DNA from: Allomuricauda sp. CAU 1633 | Lineage (GTDB): Bacteria > Bacteroidota > Bacteroidia > Flavobacteriales > Flavobacteriaceae | Assembly: GCF_017313225.1 (NCBI RefSeq) | Contig: NZ_JAFLNE010000002.1 | Span: 434,001-498,000 of the forward strand | Direction: 5' to 3' | DNA length: 64,000 nt | Shown here: positions 26,329 to 33,729 of the stretch, one piece after another | Numbering within the stretch: position 1 is the first letter of the stretch | Layout: each line of letters starts with the position of its first letter | The notes under the pieces: model-generated | Databases searched by the model: none | What the model was told of the DNA's origin: nothing | What the model saw: only the letters and a program-made list of their open reading frames with translations | Position numbers and translations under genes: made by a program

Positions 26329-26733
26329 TTTAGAGTTTTTTGTTTAGTGGGAATAAGGTAGCAACTATTACTTGGAACCATGTTAAAATTTGTTAATCCT
26401 GATGACTTATTAGAAAGATTCACGGTTCACCAATTAGGAAGTTGAAGGATTATATTTCATTGAATATTACATCTTATTCTTACAAAATGTATTCTTTTTC
26501 CTACAAATAAATCATTTTATATCAGTGAGTTACAGATGAACGGTCATTTGAATGATCGATGAAATGCACATGTGGTCGGCATGTTGTTTTTAACCCTAAA
26601 AACGTTCATCGACAATAAAAAACACTTCACCCGAAAAAAGTTTTTACACCGAAAAAAAAGGAGGGTTAAACGACACAAATCTGTCTTGGGGGTCATGTGA
26701 GGGTAGCTTTACCATGTAAATAAAACCCAAGTC
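26329..26733. other. 404-base AT-rich intergenic region between msrA and a small exported gene
   Basis: No reading frame with convincing features was found on either strand. Near its right end a short direct repeat with the core CCGAAAAAA occurs at 26631-26639 and 26649-26657 (period 18), and a purine-rich AAGGAGGG follows at 26658-26665. No TAnnTTTG box at a usable distance from the gene at 26734 was seen. Such length is unusual in this otherwise compact window and suggests a regulated promoter or a small RNA. Confidence 0.5.
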
Positions 26734-26970
26734 ATGAAAACAATTTTAACCATCATCGCAGTAACTTTTTTCGGAACAATGGCCATGGCCCAAGATATTT
26801 CTAAAGAGGTAAAGGTTGAAACCGTATCTGCTGATGTAGAGTTGAACGTTGCAATTCAAAATGAAATTAAGAAGGACAGAAAAATGACCAGATTGTACAA
26901 GTTCAAAAACTCTAGGGTTAAAAAGGAGCTTTCTTTCACCACTAAAAGAAATAAAGCAAAATTGGCTTAA
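26734..26970 (+). CDS. Small exported protein, unknown function
   Basis: A 78-residue precursor with a textbook signal peptide (MKTILTIIAVTFFGTMAMA, then QD). The mature part of about 59 residues is basic at its end (KNSRVKKELSFTTKRNKAKLA) and carries valine-rich EVKVETVSADVELNVA. No domain was recognised. A 32-residue membrane peptide gene follows after two bases. It sits downstream of an unusually long intergenic region. Confidence 0.7.
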   Translation: MKTILTIIAVTFFGTMAMAQDISKEVKVETVSADVELNVAIQNEIKKDRKMTRLYKFKNSRVKKELSFTTKRNKAKLA

Positions 26971-26972
26971 TT

Positions 26973-27071
26973 ATGATTACAGGACTACTTATCCCATTCA
27001 CGCTTTTCTTAAGTTTTGCTTTTGTTGTAGCCTCGATAGTGTTTTCGTTTCGGGCTAAAAAGTTTAGGTAA
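26973..27071 (+). CDS. Tiny membrane peptide (32 residues)
   Basis: ATG at 26973 to TAA at 27069-27071. The product starts MITGLLIPFTLF, continues as one uninterrupted hydrophobic helix, and ends with the basic FRAKKFR. It begins two bases after the stop of the small exported gene on the same strand. The helix-plus-basic-tail layout and the tight spacing argue for a real single-pass peptide, but frames this short can arise by chance, and it has no recognised family. Confidence 0.5.
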   Translation: MITGLLIPFTLFLSFAFVVASIVFSFRAKKFR

Positions 27072-27135
27072 TACTTCCTAAACAGCCTTGTCTGTAGAGA
27101 TACACTAATAAACTTGTAGAGGTCTTTTCAAGAAA

Positions 27136-28353
27136 TCAATCTACCGAATTAAAGTCTTCAATGACTTCTTCAAACTCAATACGATAATAGGTGCCCTTTT
27201 TGTCGTAATCCCTTGTTATGGAACCCCGTAGTTGCCTTGCTAGGTTATAGATTAACTTTAGGCCCAGGGAATTGGAAGTCCTGGGATTGATATCCTCCGA
27301 ATAGCCAATGCCATTATCCCCAAGGTACATTTCATAGCGGTTATCGGAAAGTTTGCGCAATGAAACATGTATCTCGCCATTACTGCCTTCAGCAATTCCA
27401 TATTTTAGGGCATTGGTAATAGTTTCATTTATGATAAGCCCAAGGGGGATTACGGTATCAATACTGAGCTTATTGTCATCAATATCCAAGTCCACTTTAA
27501 CCGTATTGGTGCTTCCTTTTACAGAGCGTACTAAATAGTCGCAAAGCTCTTTCACATACGGTTTTAGCTCTACTTTTGAAAGGTAGTCATCACGTTTATA
27601 GAGCATTTCGTGTACCATGGCCATGGAAACCACCCTATTTTGACTGCTCTTTATGATGTTGCTGATTTTTTCATCATCAAGGGCCCTGGATTGCAAGCTC
27701 AAAAGACTGGAAACGGTCTGCAGATTGTTCTTTACCCGATGGTGTACCTCTTTCAATAACATTTCTTTTTCCACAATGCGCTCCTGTATCTCATTCCTGG
27801 ATTTATAAAGCTTGTGATGTGCCATCAAAAGATTTTTTCCAAAAACGCCTCCCAATAGGTAGACTGCAAAAACGGCACTTAAAAAGGCAAACCAGCTTCT
27901 GGATTCCAATGGAACCGTATTTTCCGAAATCTGAAAATCCCCGGTGTCATATAAAAATAAGATAGCAAGCACAGATAGGTTGACAATGAGGTAGAGTTGT
28001 CCAAAAACCTTGGTGGTCACATATCCGGCAAAGACCACAATGGCCAAAACAAATATAAACGGACTCTGTATTCCACCACTATAGATGGTGACAATGGTTG
28101 CCCCTATCATGGAGAGGATAGTGGTGATATTGTATGTTAAAATTAACCTTTTATGTTGCTTGTAAAGGAGTGTGTTCACCAAATTCAAAAACGCGTATAT
28201 AAAACAAGCATAGGGTATAACGCCTTCAATATTTAAAAAAAATAGGCAAAGAAGGCCCAAAATGAACGCAAATAACGAAGAATTATAGTTAACCTTAAGT
28301 ATCAATTTAGCTTTGTCTTGCAAAAGTTGTCTATCCTTAATAGGAGTCTTCAT
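27136..28353 (-). CDS. Membrane sensor histidine kinase, HisKA_2 type
   Basis: A 405-residue kinase. About six hydrophobic segments fill residues 25-175 with only short loops, so no large periplasmic sensor is present. The dimerisation/phosphoacceptor segment is KEVHHRVKNNLQ, with His at 204/205, typical of the HisKA_2 (HWE-related) class. The HATPase_c domain follows: GLIINETITNALKYGI (N box) and GDNGIGY (G box). No response regulator is adjacent, so it is an orphan here. It is followed downstream by the rightward tiny-peptide pair, convergent with it. Confidence 0.9.
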   Translation of the reverse strand: MKTPIKDRQLLQDKAKLILKVNYNSSLFAFILGLLCLFFLNIEGVIPYACFIYAFLNLVNTLLYKQHKRLILTYNITTILSMIGATIVTIYSGGIQSPFIFVLAIVVFAGYVTTKVFGQLYLIVNLSVLAILFLYDTGDFQISENTVPLESRSWFAFLSAVFAVYLLGGVFGKNLLMAHHKLYKSRNEIQERIVEKEMLLKEVHHRVKNNLQTVSSLLSLQSRALDDEKISNIIKSSQNRVVSMAMVHEMLYKRDDYLSKVELKPYVKELCDYLVRSVKGSTNTVKVDLDIDDNKLSIDTVIPLGLIINETITNALKYGIAEGSNGEIHVSLRKLSDNRYEMYLGDNGIGYSEDINPRTSNSLGLKLIYNLARQLRGSITRDYDKKGTYYRIEFEEVIEDFNSVD

Positions 28354-28467
28354 ATACTGCGCTTGGTTGTTCTTCTCTACTACGATAAGGGTTGAAAAGG
28401 AGTAGTAAAAGTAGCTTGTTACGGGGTGTTTTCGTTGTAAATCTAAATATGTTTTTTGATATAATCA

Positions 28468-28497
28468 AAAGCGGCAGCTATAATTAGCTGCCGCTTT
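28468..28497 (-). terminator. Intrinsic terminator downstream of secA
   Basis: A perfect 13-base stem (28468-28480 with 28485-28497) with loop TAAT, 22 bases past the secA stop. On the minus strand the stem is followed by TTTTGATT, so the T-run is short. Confidence 0.75.
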
Positions 28498-28518
28498 ACT
28501 GAAGTATTTTATTTGGAA

Positions 28519-31500
28519 TCAATCCTCAATGAGTACCCATTCACCCTTGTCAATAAGAGGTTCTGCTTGTTTGTACTTGCAGGTTTTACTCTCTCCGGAC
28601 ATGACATTTTTTATGGTGACGCGGTCGTTTCTGCCAATTTTCGGCTTTTCACGAACAATGGTCTCGGTTATTTGTGGTCTTTGCCGCTGGGTCTGTCCTG
28701 CAGCCCTGTTCTGGGCGGCCAGCTCATCGCTGTTTGGAATTTCTTCCTTAGAGGTTTTGATATTTTCCTTGGGTCTGCGCACATTTCTAGCCTCTTGGAT
28801 TTGATTGGTGTTCTCTGATGGCAATTCTCCTTTGAACAGGAATGAAATCACTTCTTTGTTCACCTTATCAATCATCTCTTTAAAGAGTTCGAAAGCCTCA
28901 AATTTATAGATTAACAAAGGGTCTTTTTGCTCATGTACGGCCAATTGCACGGACTGTTTCAATTCATCCATCTTACGCAAATGGGTCTTCCAAGAATCAT
29001 CGATGATGGCCAAAGTGATGTTTTTCTCAAAATCAGTGATCAACTGTTTGCCATCTGTGTTGTAGGCCCTTTCCAAATTGGTGACCACATTCAAAGTTTT
29101 AATGCCATCGGTAAAGGGTACCACAATGCGCTCAAACTTATTGGTCTGATCCTCATAGACCTTTTTGATGACCTGAAAGGCCACCGTGGCACTACGCTCC
29201 ATTTTTTGCTTATAAAAATCGTAAGAAGCTTTATAAATGGTATTGGCAATGTCTTGGAAGTTCATTTTTTTGAACTCCTCTTCGCTAATGGGGGAGGTTA
29301 TGGAGAAGTATTTGATCAACTCAAACTCAAAGTTTTTGTAATCATCGGCCATTTTATTGGTCTCGGCAATTACCTCGCAGGTATCATAAATCATGTTGGC
29401 AATGTCCACTTTTAGACGTTCGCCTTGCAGGGCGTGCCTTCTTCTCTTGTAAATCACCTCACGCTGGGCGTTCATGACGTCATCATACTCCAACAGACGT
29501 TTACGGATACCAAAGTTGTTTTCTTCAACCTTTTTCTGGGCGCGTTCTATGGATTTGGTCATCATGGAATGTTGAATAACTTCACCATCTTCCAAGCCCA
29601 TGCGATCCATCATTTTGGCCACACGGTCCGAACCGAACAAACGCATCAAATTATCTTCCAAAGAAACGTAGAACTGTGAACTTCCCGGGTCTCCCTGCCG
29701 TCCAGAACGACCTCTCAACTGTCGGTCTACGCGTCGGGAGTCGTGACGTTCTGTACCCACAATGGCCAAACCGCCAGCTTCTTTAACCACCGAGCTTAGC
29801 TTAATATCAGTTCCCCTACCGGCCATGTTGGTAGCAATGGTAACGACCCCTGCATTTCCTGCTTCGGCTACAATATCAGCCTCCTTTTTGTGCAATTTGG
29901 CGTTCAATACATTGTGTGGTATTTTACGAACACTCAACAATTTGGACAATAATTCAGAAATCTCAACCGATGTGGTACCGATCAATACAGGTCTTCCTGC
30001 TTTTGAAAGGTCTGTGACTTCATCAATAATGGCGTTATATTTTTCACGTTTGGTTTTGTAGATCAAATCGTGTCGGTCATCCCTTGCAATAGGTCTATTG
30101 GTTGGAATTTCCATCACATCCAACTTGTAGATTTCCCAAAACTCACCTGCTTCGGTAACGGCGGTACCTGTCATCCCTGCAAGTTTGTTATACATTCTAA
30201 AGTAGTTCTGCAGGGTGATGGTGGCGAAGGTTTGGGTCATGGCCTCAATCTTCACATTTTCCTTGGCCTCAATGGCTTGGTGTAATCCGTCAGAATAGCG
30301 TCTACCGTCCATGATACGGCCGGTTTGCTCATCCACGATCATTACCTTGTTATCCATGACCACATACTCCACATCTTTTTCAAAGAGGGTGTAGGCTTTC
30401 AACAATTGGGTCATCGTGTGGATACGCTCACTCTTTACGGCAAAATCCTTAAAGAGGTCTTCTTTAAGTTCGGCCTCTTTTTCAATTTCGAGGTCCTGAT
30501 TTTCAATTTTGGCGATTTCACTACCAATATCGGGCATCACAAAGAAATCTTTGTCCTGATCCCCGGAAATATAATCCACACCTTTATCGGTCAATTCTAT
30601 CTGGTTGTTCTTCTCATCAATCACAAACAACAAATCGGCATCTACCTTGGGCATTTCCCGGTTATTGTCTTGCATGTAGAAGTTTTCCGTTTTCTGCAAC
30701 AACTGTTTTACCCCTTCTTCACTCAAAAATTTAATGAGTGCCTTGTTTTTAGGTAATCCACGGTGTACCCGAAGCAAGAGGAATCCTCCTTCTTTGGTAT
30801 CTCCAGAGGCAATGAGTTTTTTGGCTTCGGCCAAAACCCCTGTTAAATGTTGTCTTTGTTTTTGTACGATGTCCGAAACCTTTGGTTTCAGCTCGTTGAA
30901 TTCGTGTCGGTCACCTTCAGGAACGGGACCGGATATGATCAAAGGGGTACGGGCATCATCAATCAATACAGAATCCACCTCATCCACAATAGCATAGTGG
31001 TGGGGACGCTGCACCAAATCTCCTGGGGTGTGTGCCATGTTATCACGCAGGTAGTCAAAACCAAACTCGTTGTTGGTTCCGTAAGTGATGTCGGCGTTAT
31101 AAGCAGCCCTTCTTCCATCAGAATTGGGTTGATGCTTATCAATACAATCTACCGAAAGTCCATGGAATTCAAAAATGGGTGCCATCCATGCACTGTCCCT
31201 TTTGGCCAAGTAATCGTTCACGGTCACCAAATGGGCTCCTTTTCCGGCCAATGCGTTCAAATAGAGCGGGAGTGTGGCCACCAATGTTTTACCTTCACCG
31301 GTCTGCATCTCGGCAATTTTTCCTTGGTGGAGACATATACCACCTATCAACTGCACATCATAATGAACCATATCCCAGGTGACTTCCTTGCCTGCAGCAT
31401 CCCAGGAATTGTTCCAAATGGCTTTGTCGTCTTCCAAGTTGACGTAATCCTTGGTTCCTGAAATGGCACGGTCAAACTCCGTGGCGGTAACCGTAAGAGT

Positions 31501-31881
31501 TTCGTTGGCGGCAAAGCGTTTGGCGGTTTCCTTCACCACGGCAAAAGCTTCGGGGAGTATGGTGTTGAGCGTCTTTTCCGAAATTTGATAGGCTTCTTCG
31601 TTGAGCTTGTCTATTTCGGCGTAGATTTCTTCATTTCGGTCTATGTCGTTGGAGTTTTCCACTTCTTCCTCCAAGCTTGCAATCTTGTCATTGATTTCTT
31701 TGCAATCTTCTGCTATCTGGGCCTTAAAGGAAGCGGTTTTTTGTCTCAGTTCATCGTGGCTCAACCCTTCAAGTGCTTGCTCAAAGGATTTTATCTCTTT
31801 TACCAAAGGTTGTAGGGCCTTAACGTCCTTTTCCGATTTATCTCCTACAAAAACCTTTAGTACGGAATTAATCAAACTCAT
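28519..31881 (-). CDS. secA: Preprotein translocase ATPase SecA
   Basis: Motor of the Sec pathway that drives unfolded proteins through SecYEG. The 1120 residues include Walker A GEGKT at 195-199, DEVD at 300-303, the helicase motif GTTSVEISE, and NMAGRGTDIKL and QLRGRSGRQGDPG in the second nucleotide-binding domain. Compared with E. coli SecA (about 900 residues) there are extra segments, including acidic inserts near 60-105 and about 350-480, as is usual in Bacteroidota. The C-terminal Cys-rich zinc tail is absent. It is monocistronic, between a promoter-like box at 31956 and a terminator at 28468. Confidence 0.97.
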   Translation of the reverse strand: MSLINSVLKVFVGDKSEKDVKALQPLVKEIKSFEQALEGLSHDELRQKTASFKAQIAEDCKEINDKIASLEEEVENSNDIDRNEEIYAEIDKLNEEAYQISEKTLNTILPEAFAVVKETAKRFAANETLTVTATEFDRAISGTKDYVNLEDDKAIWNNSWDAAGKEVTWDMVHYDVQLIGGICLHQGKIAEMQTGEGKTLVATLPLYLNALAGKGAHLVTVNDYLAKRDSAWMAPIFEFHGLSVDCIDKHQPNSDGRRAAYNADITYGTNNEFGFDYLRDNMAHTPGDLVQRPHHYAIVDEVDSVLIDDARTPLIISGPVPEGDRHEFNELKPKVSDIVQKQRQHLTGVLAEAKKLIASGDTKEGGFLLLRVHRGLPKNKALIKFLSEEGVKQLLQKTENFYMQDNNREMPKVDADLLFVIDEKNNQIELTDKGVDYISGDQDKDFFVMPDIGSEIAKIENQDLEIEKEAELKEDLFKDFAVKSERIHTMTQLLKAYTLFEKDVEYVVMDNKVMIVDEQTGRIMDGRRYSDGLHQAIEAKENVKIEAMTQTFATITLQNYFRMYNKLAGMTGTAVTEAGEFWEIYKLDVMEIPTNRPIARDDRHDLIYKTKREKYNAIIDEVTDLSKAGRPVLIGTTSVEISELLSKLLSVRKIPHNVLNAKLHKKEADIVAEAGNAGVVTIATNMAGRGTDIKLSSVVKEAGGLAIVGTERHDSRRVDRQLRGRSGRQGDPGSSQFYVSLEDNLMRLFGSDRVAKMMDRMGLEDGEVIQHSMMTKSIERAQKKVEENNFGIRKRLLEYDDVMNAQREVIYKRRRHALQGERLKVDIANMIYDTCEVIAETNKMADDYKNFEFELIKYFSITSPISEEEFKKMNFQDIANTIYKASYDFYKQKMERSATVAFQVIKKVYEDQTNKFERIVVPFTDGIKTLNVVTNLERAYNTDGKQLITDFEKNITLAIIDDSWKTHLRKMDELKQSVQLAVHEQKDPLLIYKFEAFELFKEMIDKVNKEVISFLFKGELPSENTNQIQEARNVRRPKENIKTSKEEIPNSDELAAQNRAAGQTQRQRPQITETIVREKPKIGRNDRVTIKNVMSGESKTCKYKQAEPLIDKGEWVLIED

Positions 31882-31955
31882 GAAATGTCTTTTCGTTAGA
31901 ATGGCAAAAGCTGTTCCATTGATGGGAATATGGCGGAATTCTTTTGCTGGGCTGT

Positions 31956-31963
31956 CAAAATTA
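31956..31963 (-). promoter_or_regulatory. Candidate -7 box TAATTTTG for secA
   Basis: TAnnTTTG match on the minus strand, 75 bases upstream of the secA start and just beyond the terminator of the preceding gene, so it could provide a separate secA transcript with a leader of roughly 65-70 bases. Confidence 0.45.
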
Positions 31964-31991
31964 CATAAAAAAAAGCCTCTGATGAGACTTT
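31964..31991 (-). terminator. Intrinsic terminator of the DUF2795 gene
   Basis: On the minus strand an eight-base stem (31984-31991 with 31972-31979, one G-T pair) closes a TGAT-equivalent loop and is followed by eight T residues (A-run at 31967-31974 on the plus strand). It lies about 26 bases past the stop of the 32017-32241 gene. Confidence 0.7.
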
Positions 31992-32016
31992 TTAACGTGC
32001 TTTGTGTTTTCCAAAA

Positions 32017-32241
32017 TTAATATTCATCCTCATTCCAAAGATAGTCTTCTTCGGTAGGATAGTCGGGCCATATTTCCTCAATGGACTCATATATCTCGCC
32101 GCCCTCTTCTTCCATGGATTGCAAGTTTTCTACAACTTCCAATGGTGCTCCGGTACGGATTGCGTAATCTATCAGTTCGTCTTTGGTGGCTGGCCAAGGC
32201 GCATCACTTAAATATGAAGCTAGTTCTAGTGTCCAGTACAT
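32017..32241 (-). CDS. DUF2795 domain protein
   Basis: A 74-residue acidic protein. The segment SDAPWPATKDELIDYAIRTG matches the DUF2795 helix pattern, and APLEVVENLQSM completes it; the tail is Glu/Asp/Tyr-rich. Small proteins of this family occur widely in Bacteroidota and have no established role. It stands alone between a good promoter candidate (32269-32298) and a terminator (31964-31991), so it is an independent short transcript. Confidence 0.85.
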   Translation of the reverse strand: MYWTLELASYLSDAPWPATKDELIDYAIRTGAPLEVVENLQSMEEEGGEIYESIEEIWPDYPTEEDYLWNEDEY

Positions 32242-32268
32242 AGTAACGGTTTGATTTTAAATTTTTTG

Positions 32269-32298
32269 CAAAAATAATTTTTAAACTCAATTAGTCAA
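32269..32298 (-). promoter_or_regulatory. Candidate promoter TTG-N19-TATTTTTG for the DUF2795 gene
   Basis: On the minus strand TTG (32296-32298) is followed after 19 bases by TATTTTTG (32269-32276), fitting both the -33 and -7 elements of the Bacteroidota housekeeping promoter. The start codon is 27 bases further on. Confidence 0.6.
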
Positions 32299-32366
32299 GT
32301 AAAAACAGTATTAATTAAAAATTATTTTGGAGTTGACAAAACTATTGCGTTAAAAAAACGATTTTT

Positions 32367-32924
32367 TTAGTCCTTCTCCTTCGGAATCCACTTTACTTCT
32401 TGGGCTTTTAAGTCGTTTGACAACTTCCGTGCCAATACAAACAAATAATCGGAAAGACGGTTGATGTAGGACAGCAATGCTGCTGGAACGGGTTCATTTT
32501 CGTGTAAATAGGATATCATGCGCTCTGCCCGGCGGCAAACGGTTCTGGCAATATGACAGTATGACACGGTTGTGTGACCGCCTGGAAGGATAAAATGTGT
32601 CATTTCAGGAAGACTTTCGTTCATGTGGTCTATTTCCTTTTCCAAAAGCTCGATATCCTCCTCACTAATTCTGGGAATCTTGAGTCGATGGTCCCTTTTA
32701 GGTTCGGTGGCCAAGATAGAACCGACTGTGAACAACTTTTCTTGGATGAGTATTAAAATTTCTTTGGAATGACCATCTATTTCTTGATCCCTGAGCAACC
32801 CCAAATAAGAATTAAGCTCATCAATGGTGCCATAGCTCTCAATACGGATGTGATGTTTGGGTACCCGGGTGCCGGTGAACAATGATGTGGAGCCTTTATC
32901 TCCGGTTTTGGTGTATATCTTCAT
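32367..32924 (-). CDS. Cob(I)alamin adenosyltransferase, PduO type
   Basis: Transfers adenosyl from ATP to cob(I)alamin, making coenzyme B12. The 185 residues are the trimeric PduO/MMAB fold: KIYTKTGDKGSTSLFTG at 2-18 (ATP binding), SYGTIDELNSYLGLL, then the signature CRRAERMISYL and SYINRLSDYLFVLARK toward the C-terminus. The likely client is methylmalonyl-CoA mutase, whose chaperone meaB is at 21155-22198. It stands alone, with an AT-rich repeat upstream. Confidence 0.94.
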   Translation of the reverse strand: MKIYTKTGDKGSTSLFTGTRVPKHHIRIESYGTIDELNSYLGLLRDQEIDGHSKEILILIQEKLFTVGSILATEPKRDHRLKIPRISEEDIELLEKEIDHMNESLPEMTHFILPGGHTTVSYCHIARTVCRRAERMISYLHENEPVPAALLSYINRLSDYLFVLARKLSNDLKAQEVKWIPKEKD

Positions 32925-32930
32925 TTTTCA

Positions 32931-33011
32931 GTAATCAATTAGCAATTATCAATTAACAATTACCCATTGTTTATTGTTTACTGCCCATTGTAAATTGTTT
33001 ATTGTTCATTG
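32931..33011. repeat. Degenerate AT-rich direct repeats
   Basis: CAATTA units recur between 32935 and 32960, followed by ATTGTTTATTGTTTA at 32966-32980 and its near copy ATTGTTTATTGTTCA at 32994-33008 (14 of 15 identical, 28 bases apart). The block sits between the adenosyltransferase start and the end of a short membrane gene, whose stop codon falls inside it. Similar degenerate tracts are frequent between flavobacterial genes. Confidence 0.6.
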
Positions 33012-33160
33012 TCTCGATCACGTTTTCGTTTTCCTTCCATGAACCTACGGGATTTTCTGCGACGGGTAGCTCTTTTGTTTCGGTATAGCACAATTAAGTA
33101 GATCAGTCCCAAAACTACGAGTACATACCAAATGGTGTTATCTGTTGCTGCACTTTCCAT
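32999..33160 (-). CDS. Short single-pass membrane protein with Arg/Lys-rich tail (53 residues)
   Basis: ATG at 33158-33160, stop TAA at 32999-33001. After a short polar start (MESAATDNT), one hydrophobic helix (IWYVLVVLGLIYLIVLY) spans about residues 10-26. The remaining 27 residues are extremely basic (RNKRATRRRKSRRFMEGKRK), which would lie in the cytoplasm by the positive-inside rule. It begins 16 bases after the end of the 33177-33662 gene on the same strand. The sharply two-part composition argues against chance, but no family was recognised. Confidence 0.55.
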   Translation of the reverse strand: MESAATDNTIWYVLVVLGLIYLIVLYRNKRATRRRKSRRFMEGKRKRDRDNEQ

Positions 33161-33176
33161 ACTTAAAGTTACTTTT

Positions 33177-33662
33177 TTAAATTCGAATAGTGAAATGTTC
33201 TTTCACCTGCTCCTTACGGATGAATAGGGCGCCGCAGTGGAACATATCTATACTTACCGTGATATTGGGTGAAGCAATCAGATTTTCCCACTCCTGTTGT
33301 TTTTGTCTGTCTTGATGTATCCCGTTGATTAAAATCATACTGCCATTATGAAGCCTTCCTTCGGAAAAAAGCGTAGCAAACTTTGATGCATTCATTTGTT
33401 CCGTAAATAGGAAGTCAACTTGTATCTCATCAAAATTTATATTCTGGAATGTATCCTTTACAAGCGATTCAATCTCTTGGGAACTCTCGATTTCCACATT
33501 TTTAAAATTGAAGTGACTGATACTTTTCAACAACACATTCACGGTCTTTTTGTCGTTCAAATTTTGTTTGGAATACAAACATTTTGTTACAAAATTAAAG
33601 ACGAAAGGGGAGTGGACCCCATGTGCATTGGTAGATTTGAGTAGAAATTTGAAATAAGACAT
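33177..33662 (-). CDS. Degenerate class I SAM methyltransferase-like protein
   Basis: The N-terminus (YFKFLLKSTNAHGVHSPFVFNF) and C-terminus (MFHCGALFIRKEQVKEHF) match a Bacteroidota methyltransferase family that begins with an NxHGxHSPFV motif and ends with a FFRKEQAKEHF-like strand. Members are usually about 230-260 residues; this one is 161 (166 if the ATG at 33677 is used). Where the Gly-rich SAM motif should be, it reads FKNVEIESSQEIESLV, with no glycines. It is probably unable to bind SAM and may have lost or changed its role, yet the frame is open. Confidence 0.65.
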   Translation of the reverse strand: MSYFKFLLKSTNAHGVHSPFVFNFVTKCLYSKQNLNDKKTVNVLLKSISHFNFKNVEIESSQEIESLVKDTFQNINFDEIQVDFLFTEQMNASKFATLFSEGRLHNGSMILINGIHQDRQKQQEWENLIASPNITVSIDMFHCGALFIRKEQVKEHFTIRI

Positions 33663-33683
33663 CAACTTGTAGTACATAAAACA

Positions 33684-33726
33684 CCCCTTAGGTCCCCTGC
33701 CTGCCGTGGGCAGGCCTCAAGGGGAC
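33684..33726. repeat. GC-rich REP-like palindrome
   Basis: A hairpin of GCCTGCC (33699-33705) and GGCAGGC (33709-33715) with loop GTG, flanked by an outer pair GTCCCC (33692-33697) and GGGGAC (33721-33726). It lies between the end of the ABC-F gene and the degenerate methyltransferase, in an otherwise AT-rich gap. It has no T-run, and its shape is that of a repetitive extragenic palindrome; only one copy was noticed here. Confidence 0.55.
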
Positions 33727-33729
33727 AAT

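Noticed and set aside
26629..26660. LytTR-type operator (two repeats of about 9 bases with 21-22 base spacing)
   Set aside because: The repeat period is 18 bases and the core is mostly an A-run, so the layout does not fit LytTR sites.
30847..31461. Open frame of 204 residues opposite secA
   Set aside because: Shadow of the secA coding sequence; no signal, motif or promoter of its own.
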